The notes under the pieces are model-generated. The model worked only from the letters and a program-made list of their open reading frames with translations, made no database searches and had not been told where the DNA came from. Below are positions 11,875 to 23,021 of a stretch of 64,000 nt of DNA, in pieces. How positions within the stretch are numbered: position 1 is the stretch's first letter; every line of letters starts with the position of its first letter. Position numbers and translations under genes: made by a program. The stretch is from Luffa acutangula (Eukaryota; Streptophyta; Magnoliopsida; Cucurbitales; Cucurbitaceae): NCBI GenBank assembly GCA_036850905.1, contig CM072094.1:22630123-22694122 (forward strand), written 5' to 3'.

Positions 11875-12370
11875 TGTCACGGTCATGCTCGTCCAAGGCG
11901 TGTTGCCCATGGCCGCATGCCCATGACAACCCTTTCCCCTCATTCTTTCATTATATGCATTCCCTTTGTATCGCTTGTCTATTTTTCCTTGCTTTTCTCA
12001 AGTGTATGACTCCTCGTGATTTTCATGTTCAAGCCTGCCAAGGCTAAAAATCTCAATAATATACTATAGGGGGGTAAGACTAGTCGTCAATCCTTCCTAC
12101 CCGGAGTTGTTTGCTATCAAGCTGTTGTTGTCCCTTTGTTTACTTGATAGTCTGCAACACATATACATGCTTTCCAAAATGCTTTCAAACGTTTTCCAAA
12201 ACCTTTTCTCTAACCCCGTTTTCTAAAACCGTTTTCCAAGAACGGGGGTAGAGGTTGCGATATTCACCCGTTGTGCCACCGACGATCCGTTTTCGAGTTG
12301 GCTGACGTTGTGAGCGAAAGTAAGTGCCGCACAGTCGCGTTACGAGACCCTAAAGACCGCGATTGTGACA
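11875..12370 (+). mobile_element. Chromovirus 3' LTR
   Basis: The 496-bp LTR runs from TGTCACGG to TTGTGACA, so its ends form a short inverted repeat (TGTCAC/GTGACA). It follows pol and the polypurine tract directly. The sequence beyond is minus-strand Athila gag, the insertion target. The 5' LTR and left target duplication are missing because the element is 5' truncated. Confidence 0.82.
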
Positions 12371-12739
12371 CCAAGCCTCAAACAGTTGCTCATCAAACTC
12401 CTGCTGGAATGTCCCAATCTCGGTTCTTAGCTTATCCATCTTAGCAGGAGGGAAGAATTTCTTTATAAACACCTGGACCAAAGCATCCCAGGTGGTAATG
12501 CTCCCAGGTGGAATTGATTGCAACCAGTCACGAGCCTTGTCCTGCAAGGAAAAATGAAATAAACTAAGCGAATGACATCTTCAGAAACACCATTTAATTT
12601 TACCGTCCCGCAGATGTCTAGGAATGATTTCAGGTGAGAATTTGGATCCTCGATGGGCGATCCTCTGTAGGCACAGTCTCGAGCCATCTGAATGAGACCG
12701 TTTTCAGCTCGAAATTATTAGCATTGATCGGGGCATAGA
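12371..12739 (-). pseudogene. Athila element I: Gag N-terminal part, broken
   Basis: On the minus strand the translation gives Gag motifs YAPINANNFELK, EDPNSHLKSFLDICGTV, DKARDWLQS, TWDALVQVF and EQLFEAW, close to element B Gag at 18890-19270. Two reading frames are needed, so at least one indel is present (near 12550). The coding stops exactly at the chromovirus LTR edge (12370), and at 12740 it is cut by LTR A'. It is probably the same element as the protease fragment at 5919-6660. Confidence 0.8.
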
Positions 12740-13014
12740 TGATAACTCTCCAAAAGGGAGTTATTTAGACCTTATTTGTATATTGATTTGTGTGTCTTTT
12801 GTGCTAAATAGGGTTGCTTTTAGATATATATTACATGTTTTAACTCATTTGGAAGAATGGATGCTTTGAAAGTTATTTTGTGCAGAATATATTGATGAGC
12901 GACTTGGGGGAGAAAATTTCGTGCTGCAACAAAGCAGGAAGCAAAACTGCCATGTCACAGCTCGTTAGCCAATTTAATGAACTGAATTCTGTTAAGTTAT
13001 TCTCAGGATAAAGG

Positions 13015-15130
13015 TGTTGGGTTTTATGCCCTAAAACTCATAGATAGTAAATGTAAACAAATTGTATACTTGTTTTAATAAAGTGTTATTGAGTTTCTAC
13101 AATAAAGTGTTATTGTTAAATATTGCACAGTTTGACCCAAATCCAATAAACTAAGATCCAAGGTTGTTTGTATGTAACTTGAACTAGTATGTGGGGACAT
13201 ACGAGGATCGATGTTCAAGTAACAACTTAAAAGGTCTATAGTACAAGGATAATGTTGGGTACCTTATCCTGGTAACACTATGAGATACGACCCGCTTTGT
13301 ATTTGATACAGACGTATTGATCCAAAACGTCCATGTAGTAGACATGCAAGTAGGGGTATCCTATGCAATGAGTTTGCATAAGATCGGACCACGAAATAGT
13401 CAACCATTAGTTATAACACCGTTAACTAATTAGGTTACTGTTTCAATAGGATGACCTAGGTAACTCAGTCTTAATCCTGAGTGTGTCATGAACTCCTTCT
13501 CATGAGGGATTGTCCTTTGATTAACATGGGTGAGAGTGGCCAATACACCGACTCAATATGCCTTCCTTTTTGGGGACAAGACCGAGTGGGAGGTTGGGGA
13601 CATGACAACACAGGAAGGAATTCACTCCTTCCCGCTTCTAGGTGAAGTAGATGAGTGTTCCCTTAAGTGGTGACTCCGGGACTTGAACAAAGGGATCCCG
13701 CCCTCTCATTGGCCCGAGAGGGACTTTCTGTTTAATGGTTGGACCATAAACAGTTTGTTCATTAGAGGAGCATTGGTACTTAAGGAGACAAATGTAACAC
13801 ATGGGTAAAACGGTAATTTGACCCAGCTGTAATTACGGACACTCGTGAAGGATTGACTTACCGGCATAGGTCTACATCCATGGACACAAAAATGTTCTAC
13901 AGTGAGAAGAGTTCAGTTGTGGGTCTTTAGTGGAATGACCCACAGTTAATGAATATTGGTTAACCTGATTAATAAGTTTAATCTATTAACCTCATATCAT
14001 TGGAGCTTCTGATTTGTAGGTCCATTAGGTCCCCCTGCTAGCTCGTAAAGAGGAATTAGGAACAAATATATCTTGAGAGAATTTGAATAGTTCAAATTCA
14101 TATTGGGAATTAAGTTAATTGTATGAGATACAAATTAATATAATGTATAGTGATGCATTAAAATATAAAGTCTACTTTGAGATTAAACTTTATTATATTG
14201 AGAGATTGATATATTTGAAAGAGTTCAAATATATGTCTAATTAAATATATCGTATTTAATTAGAAGACGAATTAATTAATTATTCAATTTAGTTTAAATT
14301 AAATGAGATTTAATTAAACTATAGTCTATGAGAGAAATAAATATTTGAAGGAGTTCAAATATTAATATAAATTTGATTCATATTAAATTTATAGGATATA
14401 AGAGAATTTGAAGAAGTTCAAATTTTAATATGAATTTGATTTATATTATAGAATTAATTAATTGAAGGCCTGAAATTAAATATATGATATTTAATTGGGT
14501 AATTAATTAATTAACTAATAGAAGGTCTGAAATTAAATATATGATATTTAATTGGTGAACAATTAATTAAAGAATTAATTGGAAATTAATCAATTATGGA
14601 AATGATTAATCACTTATGGAAGTGATCAATCATTTATGGAAAAGATTAATCAATTATGGAATTGATTGGTCATGAAATTGATTAATTATGGAAAAGATTA
14701 AATCAGTTATGGAAATAATTGATTTTAAATGAATATTTTATTCATGGCATTTCTCCTATAAATAGAACACTAACCCTAGGGTTTAGGTACAACAACTTAT
14801 GGCCACCATAAGACCCTCTCATATTCTCTCAACTCAAGAACTCTAGGGAGAATTTTCTCTCAAGAGTTTTTCTCATTACAAATTAGGTAGTCCCACAACT
14901 ACGTTCCTAATCTCAGAGTTATAGCGTTGAAGATGAATTGGTGGTGTCCTAATTGTTGACGCTCGGTCCAAAATCAAGAAAGACGCTGAAATATTCAGAG
15001 TCGTCAACGGAGGTATATTTCTCATCGCTTAACCTTTTGCCAATGTATTAGTATTTTGGTGAAAACAAAATTAACTACGAAACGGTCCAATTGCTTCAGC
15101 TGTAACGGAATTGGGAATTCCAATCCTTCA
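13015..15130 (+). mobile_element. Solo copia LTR, family C, with target duplication
   Basis: It begins TGTTGGGTTTTATGCCC at 13015 and ends CCTTCA at 15130 (2,116 bp). Flanks are aaagg (13010-13014) and aaagc (15131-15135), a 5-bp target duplication with one difference. LTR A' sequence continues on both sides, so only one LTR remains after recombination between the two LTRs of the original element. Its 3' end box is diverged from other C copies. No coding content. Confidence 0.82.
14594..14764 (+). promoter_or_regulatory. Copia LTR C U3 array (20-bp period) and TATA
   Basis: The word ttatgga recurs at 14594, 14614, 14634 and 14654, exactly every 20 bases, and again at 14686 and 14707, each within an AT-rich near-palindromic unit such as gattaatcaattatgga. 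A TATA box (tataaata, 14757-14764) follows. The same array, inverted, lies in the copies at 35706 and 62396. This looks like a U3 enhancer; the factor is unknown. Confidence 0.65.
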
Positions 15131-16106
15131 AAAGCAGCAAGGAGAGTCATCCACGTGTCTAGATTAACCTAATTAGGTTAAACCTCATCTTATAAAAGGA
15201 GGGAGCTGTCAAAGATAAACTCATTGACGATTAGGAGACTGAATCAATCGGCTGTAGGCCGAATTGACGGCAAAATGAAAATCTAAGAAGACCATTTGCG
15301 ATTCCTCTCAAGAAGGCGAAGTTCTTCCATGTTCTTGGTGGTTTGGAGCAGCCGTTTCATCTCCCCAATTACTAAAAGGATTAGTATTTCGCATTATGGA
15401 TGTGTTTATCGAGATTGTAACGTATTTTATGTTGTCAATCATGAACTAATTGCTTGTAGGCATAGGTTAAGAATTATGTGATTGTTATATTTATAAAATC
15501 TGGAAATTCTATTTGATCATGATCATCTTGAATTATTGTTGATCTTTAATTTATATGTGCCCGCCTAGCTAGCCGGTATGTATAGCTTTTCCTAGTTTTA
15601 GGGATGATTTAGGAGTTGTGTGGCAATAATTCACGCTAGATCATTGTGTATTGGTGAACGCCAGTGACTCAGTTAGGGATAGGCAGTTGCCTAGTGCTTT
15701 ATCGGTAGTACGTCATTGGAGTTGAAACATATTCCAAAAAATTCGAAGTTCCGGGAGGATCCTGCTGATAATACTGCATGAGATTGACGGATCAAAAGAA
15801 TTGCTGTAGCATCTTTATAAACAATTACAGAAGTCTTAACCTGTGTCTGTTTCCATTATGTCTTCTCTAGTCGTAATCATCACTGCTTTCGTATTTCTTT
15901 TGTTTCAGCATTTTAAAAACCCAATCAATTTAACCAACCATTTAAAATCACTAAAAAGGAAAATTAAATCAATAGAGGTAGGCAATTCAAGACCCTGTGG
16001 ATACGATAAATACTTATCACTTGCTGCTAGATTGTGTATACTTGCACAATATTTTGAGATGAATTCTATCTATATTTTTAACCACTTCAGAATTGCAACA
16101 AGTTTT

Positions 16107-16124
16107 TGGCGCCGTTGCCGGGGA
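16107..16124 (+). other. Primer-binding site, tRNA-Asp (element A')
   Basis: A perfect copy of tggcgccgttgccgggga starts seven bases past the end of LTR A'. It marks that LTR as a 5' LTR. Confidence 0.88.
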
Positions 16125-16230
16125 CTTGAAATTGTTTTATTTGATTGATTTTTTTTTTGTGTATTTTTGGTGATTTGGTGCGTGAACTTTTTTATTGTTT
16201 CTTTTTGTTTAGTAGGTGTGACTTTGGTGT

Positions 16231-17220
16231 ATGAGTGATCCCCTCGAATTAGATTTTCAAAAAAAAAAAATTGTTTCAAGTGAATCTCGAAGAGGAATTG
16301 TGCGATGCAGCAAAATCCGCTGCTGGAGCAAAATGGACAGCAAAATAATTAGGCTAAGAATCCTATCCTTATAGCGAATGATAGGGGCAGAGCCATCAAA
16401 CAGTATGCTTTTCCAATATTTGACGAATTAAATCTAGTGATAGTGCGTCTAGTTATTGAGGCAACAAACTTTGAAATGAAACCGGTCATGTTTCACATGT
16501 TACAGATGATTGGCCAATTCCATGGTTTATCATCCGAGGACCCCCATTTACATCTTAAGTCTTTTCTAGGAGTTAGTGATTCATTTGTTATCCAGAGAGT
16601 GTCGAGAGATGCCCTTAGATTAACCTTATTTCCTTATTCCTTTAGAGATGGAGCAAAGGCGTGGTTGAATTCTTTTGCGCTCCAGGGTCGATAAGTAGTT
16701 GGAATGATCTAATAGAGAAATTTCTTAGTAAGTATTTTGCACCAACTAGGAGTGCCAAATTGAGGAGTGAGATAGTGGGATTTAGGCAAAATGAGGAAGA
16801 AACTTTTAGTGAGGCTTGAGAAAGGTTTAAGGAGCTTTTGCGAAAGTCTCCCCACCATTGTTAACAACATTGTATTCAAATGGAAATATTTTACAATAGG
16901 TTAAACATAGCAACCTAGTGTATGGTTGATGCTTCTGCGGGAGTGGCTCTTTTGGCAAAAACCTTTAATGAAGCTCAGGAGATTTTAGAGAGAATATCAA
17001 CCTACAGTTGTCAATGGTCAGATATTAGAGGCTCTAGTAAGAAAGTTAAGAGTGTGATAGAAGTTGATTGTGTATCTACCATTAGGGCTGATATTGCAAT
17101 GTTAGCTAATGCTCTTAAAAATGTAACAGTGGTTAGTCATGTCCAGCAGCCGCCAGTGGTAAACCAAGTTACAGAAGAATCTTGTGTCTATTATGATGAA
17201 GAGCATAATTATGAGTTTTG
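16231..17220 (+). pseudogene. Athila Gag of element A', heavily broken
   Basis: It starts at an ATG (MSDP) equivalent to the Gag start of element A. It keeps recognisable pieces: NFEMKPVMFHMLQMIGQF, SSEDPHLHLKSFLGVSDSF, then SVIEVDCVSTIRADIAM and a damaged zinc knuckle (CVYYDEEHNYEFC, second Cys replaced by Tyr). A run of A at about 16259-16270 and several indels break the frame. The sequence is cut at 17220 by LTR B. Protease and pol of this element do not appear elsewhere in the window. Confidence 0.78.
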
Positions 17221-18520
17221 TGATAGTGCAATTTATTGTGCTATATTTTATATGATTTTATCGTTAGTCTTGGGTACTTTTTGGCCAATTTTATGTCTAT
17301 TTGGTTTTGTTTTGTACGAATCAAACATTTCAATGGAAATCAATGTTTTTGAACATTACCGGTGATTTAGGAGCGAAAGAATAAGTTTGGGCCAAGAAAA
17401 AAAGCTAAGGAAATGAAATTTTAGGCCTAGCATTGAGACGTTAGCCCTTGGAGCGTCTCAACGCTAGGGATATGGCTGGAAGCGCGCGCATTCGAGGCAG
17501 CGTCGAGACGCTACCACCACAGCGTCTCGACGCTGCGAGACTTTCCGCATTTGTTAGGGCGTACATTGACACATCGTCGAGACGCTGTCGCACAGAATGG
17601 ACAGTATATAAGGTTTGCGATGCCATCTGATTGAGGGAGCTGTTTTGGAGAGAGAAACACGACTTCTAGAGAGAGATAACAGACAGAATAGAGAGAAAAC
17701 AGTGGGAGCTTGATTTTGGGAGCTTTGATCGGGAGGATCGTGATGGGAACACAAGGGAATCACGGCTAGCGAGTTTACTCATTCTCCCTTATTTCTCGTA
17801 CTTATTTTTAGCATGTTTGGGACTAATTTCGCTTGTATTTTAGAGACCATGTGTAGCTAGATTTCGTTTCTTAGGGGCTTGATGTAGCCATTAGTTTTTA
17901 TGGATTAATTTACGGCTTTTTAGGACGTTTCGTAACGTGGTTTATTTATGCAATTGTATGATTAATGCTTATAATCTCTTGATCACAGATTGTATGTTGT
18001 TGTTTCTGAACTAACCGCTCGGGAGAGGGTAGTTTAGATTAGACTCTCAATTGCATGACTTAGGTGATTCTTTAATCGGGAGATTTAAGATTGCTTGAGA
18101 AGCCGTTAATAGGATTGGTCTTATTGCTTATGCTTGTTATTGAAATTAGATAGGGATATCAATTTCTTAATTTGCATAAAGAATTAATTGCACTCGGGAG
18201 AGGCTTTTAAGTACTGAAAATCCTTGGTTTATGAACTTGTTACGAATTTGTTCCAAATTATTCTTTAAATTAATTCATGCATCTAATAGGTGAAATCAAT
18301 TCCCTAAGGCCTTTCTCCATTGAGTTTCCATATTTTATTTTTTTTGATTAGTTTTTCATTGCTTTGCATATCTCTCGTTTATTTTCTCTAAATAAAATTG
18401 GGCGAATATACCTTTAATAATTAGGGGAACTAGAAAACCAATCCAGAGGACGACATTCGATTTTAAATCACTATATTATAACTTGGGCCCGTACACTTGC
18501 GGTTAGCAATTTGCGTATCA
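17221..18520 (+). mobile_element. Athila-type 5' LTR of element B
   Basis: The 1,300-bp LTR starts TGATAGTGCAAT and ends GCGTATCA. A tRNA-Asp primer site follows six bases later. It contains a block of five dyads, a TATA box, and a U5 ending cacttgcggttagc. It interrupts the gag of element A'. No matching 3' LTR is present in the window. Confidence 0.82.
17429..17611 (+). promoter_or_regulatory. LTR B promoter: five dyads and TATA box
   Basis: Dyads start at 17429 (weak), 17452 (one mismatch), 17499 and 17521 (perfect arms) and 17573 (one mismatch). The first four form two pairs, 23 and 22 bp apart. The last ends 18 bases before tatataa (17605-17611). The LTR context makes this the U3 promoter; the dyad role is inferred. 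Confidence 0.72.
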
Positions 18521-18526
18521 AGTTTT

Positions 18527-18544
18527 TGGCACCGTTGCCGGGGA
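18527..18544 (+). other. Primer-binding site, tRNA-Asp (element B), one mismatch
   Basis: The sequence tggcaccgttgccgggga differs from the tRNA-Asp complement by one G-to-A change. It sits directly downstream of LTR B. Confidence 0.85.
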
Positions 18545-18708
18545 TTGACATATTTAGTTCGCTTAATATTGTAGGGTATTTGCTTGGTCTTACTTTAGAG
18601 TGTATTTTATTGTGTTTTTCTTATTTTTCCTTTTATTCTTTATTTTTGTTGTTTTTGTTTTATTTTTGTTGTTTTGTTTTTCTTATATATTTTAGGTTGT
18701 AATTTTGT

Positions 18709-21299
18709 ATGCGAAAAGATAAGGACGCTCTGCTAGTGCCCTTTGATTTTGAAATAGAAAAGACTTGCAAAAAGAACAGGAAAGAGAAAAGGGAAAGACT
18801 TGCATCAATGGCCAACCCAAATCTACAAGATGAGCAGAAGCCGATACGGGACTAATTCCAGCCTAATTTTCCTGATCAACAATCTTGGATAGTTTACGCA
18901 CCGATTAATGCAAATAATTTCGAGCTTAAAACTGGCCTCATCCAGATGGATAGGGATACTACATTCAGAGGATTCCCCTATGAAGATCCTAACTCTCATT
19001 TAAAATCTTTTCTGGATATTTGTGGTACTGTGACGTTGAATGGTGTTACTGAAGATGCCATACGCTTACGTTTATTTCCCTTTTCTGTGCAGGACAAAGC
19101 TAGAGACTGGCTCCAATCACTTATACCTGGGAGCATTACTACGTGGGATGCGTTGGTTCAGGTTTTTCTTGCCAAATATTTCCCACCTGCAAAGACAGTT
19201 AAATTGAGGACTGAGATTGGGACTTTTAAGCAAAAAGATGATGAACAACTGTTTGAAGCTTGGGAGCGCTACAAGGAATTACTGAGGAAGTGCCCATAGC
19301 ATGGCTATCCTGACTGGTTACAAATTCAATTATTTTATAATGGTCTGAATGGTACTACTAAAACTATTTTGGATGCAGCTGCAGGAGGCACTTTACTTTC
19401 TAAAACTGTGGAAAGTGCTCGGACTTTGCTAGAAGACATGGCCACGAACAGTTATCAGTGGCCTTCAGAACGTTCATCCTCTAGAACTGTAGCTGGGATC
19501 TATGAGATAGATAATGTCTCAGCTTTACAAGCTCAAATGCACTCTTTGGCTATTGCTTTTATGAAATTCTCTGCTACAGGGAATTCACAATCCATTGAGT
19601 CAGTTGCAGCAGCTGAGACATCCCAATTTTTCGATGATTCAAACATAGAGCAGGCACAGTATGTGAACAACAGAAATTCTGGCTTTAGAAGTAACCAAAA
19701 TTCTTTACCTACTCATTATCATCCAGGGCTTAGAAATCATGAAAACTTTTCCTATACCAACAATAAAAATGTCTTGCAACCACCTCCTGGATTTATGTCT
19801 GCACCTGTACCACAAGAAAAGAAATCTTCCTTAGAAAACTTAGTTGGTCAATTTATTAATGAGTCTAGGTCTAGGACTAATAAGATTGAGAACATGCTAG
19901 ACACTGTTAGTAGCACTGTTAATAGTCATGGGACTGCCATTAAAAACATGGAAGTTTAGATTAGTCAAATTGCATCTTCCTTGAATGCCATGCAAAAAGG
20001 TAAGTTTCCTAGTGACACTGAGGTAAATCCACGTGAGCACTGTAAAGCTATTACTTTGAGGAGTGGGAAGCAGCTTGAGGTTCCAGAAAAGCAGCCTACT
20101 AAGGATCCTATCGTCAGTGAGGAAAAGGAGATTGAAGCACAGACCGAAAAGGGAGCAACATCGACTTCGAAGATTGAAAAGTCTACTAGTTCTATTCTTC
20201 CTACTCATTCTACTTCTATTCCTTATCCTCAACGTTTTCAAAAGAAAAAGATTGATGCTCAGTTTGATAAATTTCTGGATATTTTTAAGAAACTCCATAT
20301 TAACATTCCTTTTGCAGATGCTTTAAAACAGATGCCTAACTATGTTAAATTCATGAAGGAAATAATGACCAAAAAGAGGAAGTTAGAGGATTATGAAACT
20401 GTGAATCTCACTGAGGAGTGTAGTGCCATATTACAGAGAAAGTTACCCTAGAAACTGAAAGATCCAGGGAGTTTTACTATTCCTTGCACTATTGGTAGTT
20501 CTTCTTTTAATAAAGCATTATGTGATCTTGGTGCTAGTATTAATCTGATGCCTCTGTCTGTGTTTAGAAAACTAGGTCTTGGGGAGGTACAACCTACTAC
20601 TATTTCTTTGTAGTTGGCTGATAGATCGATGGCATATCCTAGAGGTATGATAGAAGATGTTTTAATTAAAGTTGACAAATTTATCTTTCCTGCAGATTTC
20701 GTGGTTTTAGACATGGATGAGGATGCTGAGATCCCCATTATTTTGGGTAGACCATTCCTTGCCACAAGACGTGCCTTGATTGATGTTCAACAGGGTAAGC
20801 TAACTTTGAGGGTCAACGAAGAAGAGGTAGTTTTCAACATTTATCGATCCATGAAATATCCAGATGAGGTTAGTACATGTCATAGGATAAATATTGTTGA
20901 TGCTACTATTGCTGAGATTAGGGATGTTGTTATGCCTGCTGATCCTCTGAAAATAAGCATGTTAGATCTAGTTGTTGAGCATTTAGGTGATTTAGACCAG
21001 GATATTGCTTTCTTCTGTGATGCTTTGAATCATTTACCTATTGAGCGAAAAATGAAATGCAAGGTCATGTAATTAACTGCTAAGGATGATGTTCCTATTA
21101 AAGTTTCTACACTTGAGTTGAAACAATTACCTGCACATCTGAGATATGCTTTCTTAGGAGAGTCATCCACGTTTCCTGTTATTATATCTGCTTCTCTGAA
21201 TAAAGTATAGTAAGAAAAACTGTTGAGAGTACTACGTGATCATAAATCTGCTTTAGGTTGGTCCATCGCTGATATAAAAGGTATTAGTCCATCCATAGT
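18709..21299 (+). pseudogene. Athila Gag-protease and start of pol, element B
   Basis: ATG 18709 (MRKDKDALLVPFDFEIEK) opens one frame that stays readable for 2.6 kb: Gag (EDPNSHLKSFLDIC, TWDALVQVFLAKYFPP), a coiled middle region, FDKFLDIFKKLHINIPFADAL, then protease with active-site DLGASINLMPLS and ILGRPFLATRRALIDV, then the linker ALGWSIADIKGISPS before RT. There are eight in-frame stops (18853, 19297, 19957, 20449, 20611, 21070, 21208, 21211) and no frameshift that I can see. Most stops replace a Gln codon of the family. The frame is cut at 21299 by element A. RT and RNase H never reappear; integrase resumes at 32612. Confidence 0.85.
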
Positions 21300-22059
21300 T
21301 GATAACTGCCCAAAAGGTAGTTATTTAGGCCTTAATTATATATGGATTTGTGTGTCCTTTATGCTTACTAGGGTTGGTTTTGGATAGATATTACATGTTT
21401 TAACCCATTTGGAAGAATGGAAGCATTGGAAATTATTTTGTGTAGATTATGCTGCTGAGCGACTGGAGGGAGCAAATTCTGTGCTGCAGCAAAACTGGGG
21501 ACAAAACTGCCACATCACAGCTCGTTAGCCAACTTGATGAACCGACTTCTGTTGAGTTATTTTCGTGATAAAGGATCAAGGAGAGCCTTACACGTGTCCT
21601 AGTTGACCTAATTCAAGTCTCCTGTCCTTCTATAAAAGGAAGTAGCCGTCAAAGTCAAATTCATTCCATGTTTTCCCTTGGAAGATGAATATTTTAGAGA
21701 GATTGAAGATCATCAAGAACACCATCTTCCGTAAGCTGATTAGGGAGTTTATTTCCTTTATTAACTTGTGGTTATGAACGTGCATACTCAGATTGTAATT
21801 CGTATTCCTATGCCTAATATGAACTAAGTAGCTTAAGGTGTTGGTTAGGAATAATGTGATTATTGTGCTCCATCTCTAGTAATAAATTAACTATCGCATT
21901 TTGGTTAATTGTTGTGCTTAATCTCATTTTATGCCCGCCTGGCCAGCCGGTATGGATAGCTCTCTCTAGTTTCAGGGATGATTTAGAGAGTGTGTGGCAA
22001 TTATCCACAGGAATTCTAGTCTTTTATACCATATTTTTACTCACTCTAGGAACCCAACA
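21300..22059 (+). mobile_element. 5' LTR of element A, internally deleted
   Basis: TGATAACTGCCC to CCCAACA, only 760 bp against 1,167 bp for the 3' LTR and the A2 LTR. The missing 407 bp lie between two CACA tetramers that have merged into one at 22006-22009. By eye the remaining part differs from the 3' LTR by about 4 percent over the first 420 bases. Confidence 0.9.
21591..21637 (+). promoter_or_regulatory. Element A promoter: G-box and TATA
   Basis: CACGTG (21591-21596) lies 34 bases before tataaaa (21631-21637). In the 3' LTR the G-box is mutated to aacgtg while the TATA box (31774-31780) is intact. Confidence 0.6.
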
Positions 22060-22065
22060 AGTTGT

Positions 22066-22083
22066 TGGCGCCGTTGCCGGGGA
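22066..22083 (+). other. Primer-binding site, tRNA-Asp (element A)
   Basis: A perfect 18-base complement of the plant tRNA-Asp 3' end, six bases after the 5' LTR. Confidence 0.9.
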
Positions 22084-22187
22084 AAGAATAAGTTTTTTAT
22101 CTGATCTGTTTTGTGTATGTGTTTTAGTGGTTTGGTGCTAGAACTTTTTGATTGTTTCTTTTGTTTTTGCAGGTGTGATTTTGGTGC

Positions 22188-23021
22188 ATGAGCGATCCGC
22201 CTGGGGTACGGTTTGAGCTTGATCCAGAAATTGAGAGAACATTTAGGAACAGAGGGAGGGAGCAGCGCAGAAACCAGATGGAGAACGCCCCGCAACTTCC
22301 GCAGGTTCCTGAAGGTCCAGCAGCAGTGAACCCCCAGCAGAATCCGTTGCTGCAGCAAAACCCACTGTTTGAGCAAAATGTGCAACAAAATAATCAGGTT
22401 GAGAATCCTATCTTGATAGCGAACGATAGGACCAGAGCCATTCGAGCATATGCTGTTCCGATGTTTAATGAGTTGAATCCAGGGATTGCACGTCCCCAAA
22501 TCCAAGCGACGAATTTTGAAATGAAACCGGTAATGTTTCAGATGTTGCAAACCGTGGGGCAATTCCATGGTTTGACATCTGAAGACCCTCATTTACATCT
22601 TAAGTCTTTTCTAGGAGTTAGTGATTCTTTTGTGATTCAAGGAGTGCCTAGAGATGCTCTTAGGTTAATTTTGTTCCCGTATTCTCTTAGAGATGGAGCA
22701 AAGTCATGGTTAAATTCTTTTGCTCCAGGGTCAATTAGGACATGGGATGAGTTAGCTGAAATTTTTTTGAGTAAATATTTCCCACCTAATAGAAATGCGA
22801 AATTAAGGAGTGAAATAGTAGGGTTTAGGCAACTTGAAGATGAGACTTTTAGTGAGGCTTGGGAGAGGTTTAAGGAGCTTTTGCGAAAGTGTCCTCACCA
22901 TGGCCTACCACATTGTATCCAAATGGAAACGTTTTACAATGGTTTGAATGTGGTAGCCCAAGGTATGGTCGATGCTTCGGCTGGAGGGGCCCTTTTGGCA
23001 AAAACTTTTGACGAAGCCTAA
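22188..23021 (+). pseudogene. Gag N-terminal part, element A (ends at a stop)
   Basis: ATG 22188 opens Gag with MSDPPGVRFELDPEIE, an Asn/Gln-rich segment, then the capsid-like core: NFEMKPVMFQMLQTVGQF, SEDPHLHLKSFLGVSDSF, LFPYSLRDGAKSWLNSF, WERFKELLRKCPHHGLP. The frame ends with TAA at 23019-23021, where copy A2 has a Tyr codon, and continues in the same frame beyond. Gag builds the virus-like particle. The start is chosen because it is shared with A2 and A' and lies about 100 bases after the primer site. Confidence 0.88.

Larger units (their letters stand above)
12740..16100 (+). mobile_element. Athila LTR A', split by a solo copia LTR
   Basis: This diverged relative of LTR A starts TGATAACTCTCC and ends GCAACA, followed by a tRNA-Asp primer site. 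Without the insertion at 13015-15130 and its target duplication it is about 1.24 kb. G-box (cacgtg, 15152-15157) and TATA (tataaaag, about 15191) are kept. Many small differences from LTR A indicate an older element. It is inserted in minus-strand Athila gag of element I. Confidence 0.82.

Noticed and set aside
17599..17620. Site for a CRISPR-like or integron-like repeat array, given regular dyad spacing
   Set aside because: Plant nuclear repeat context, variable spacers of only 8-9 bases and a TATA box at fixed distance; a promoter array explains it better.
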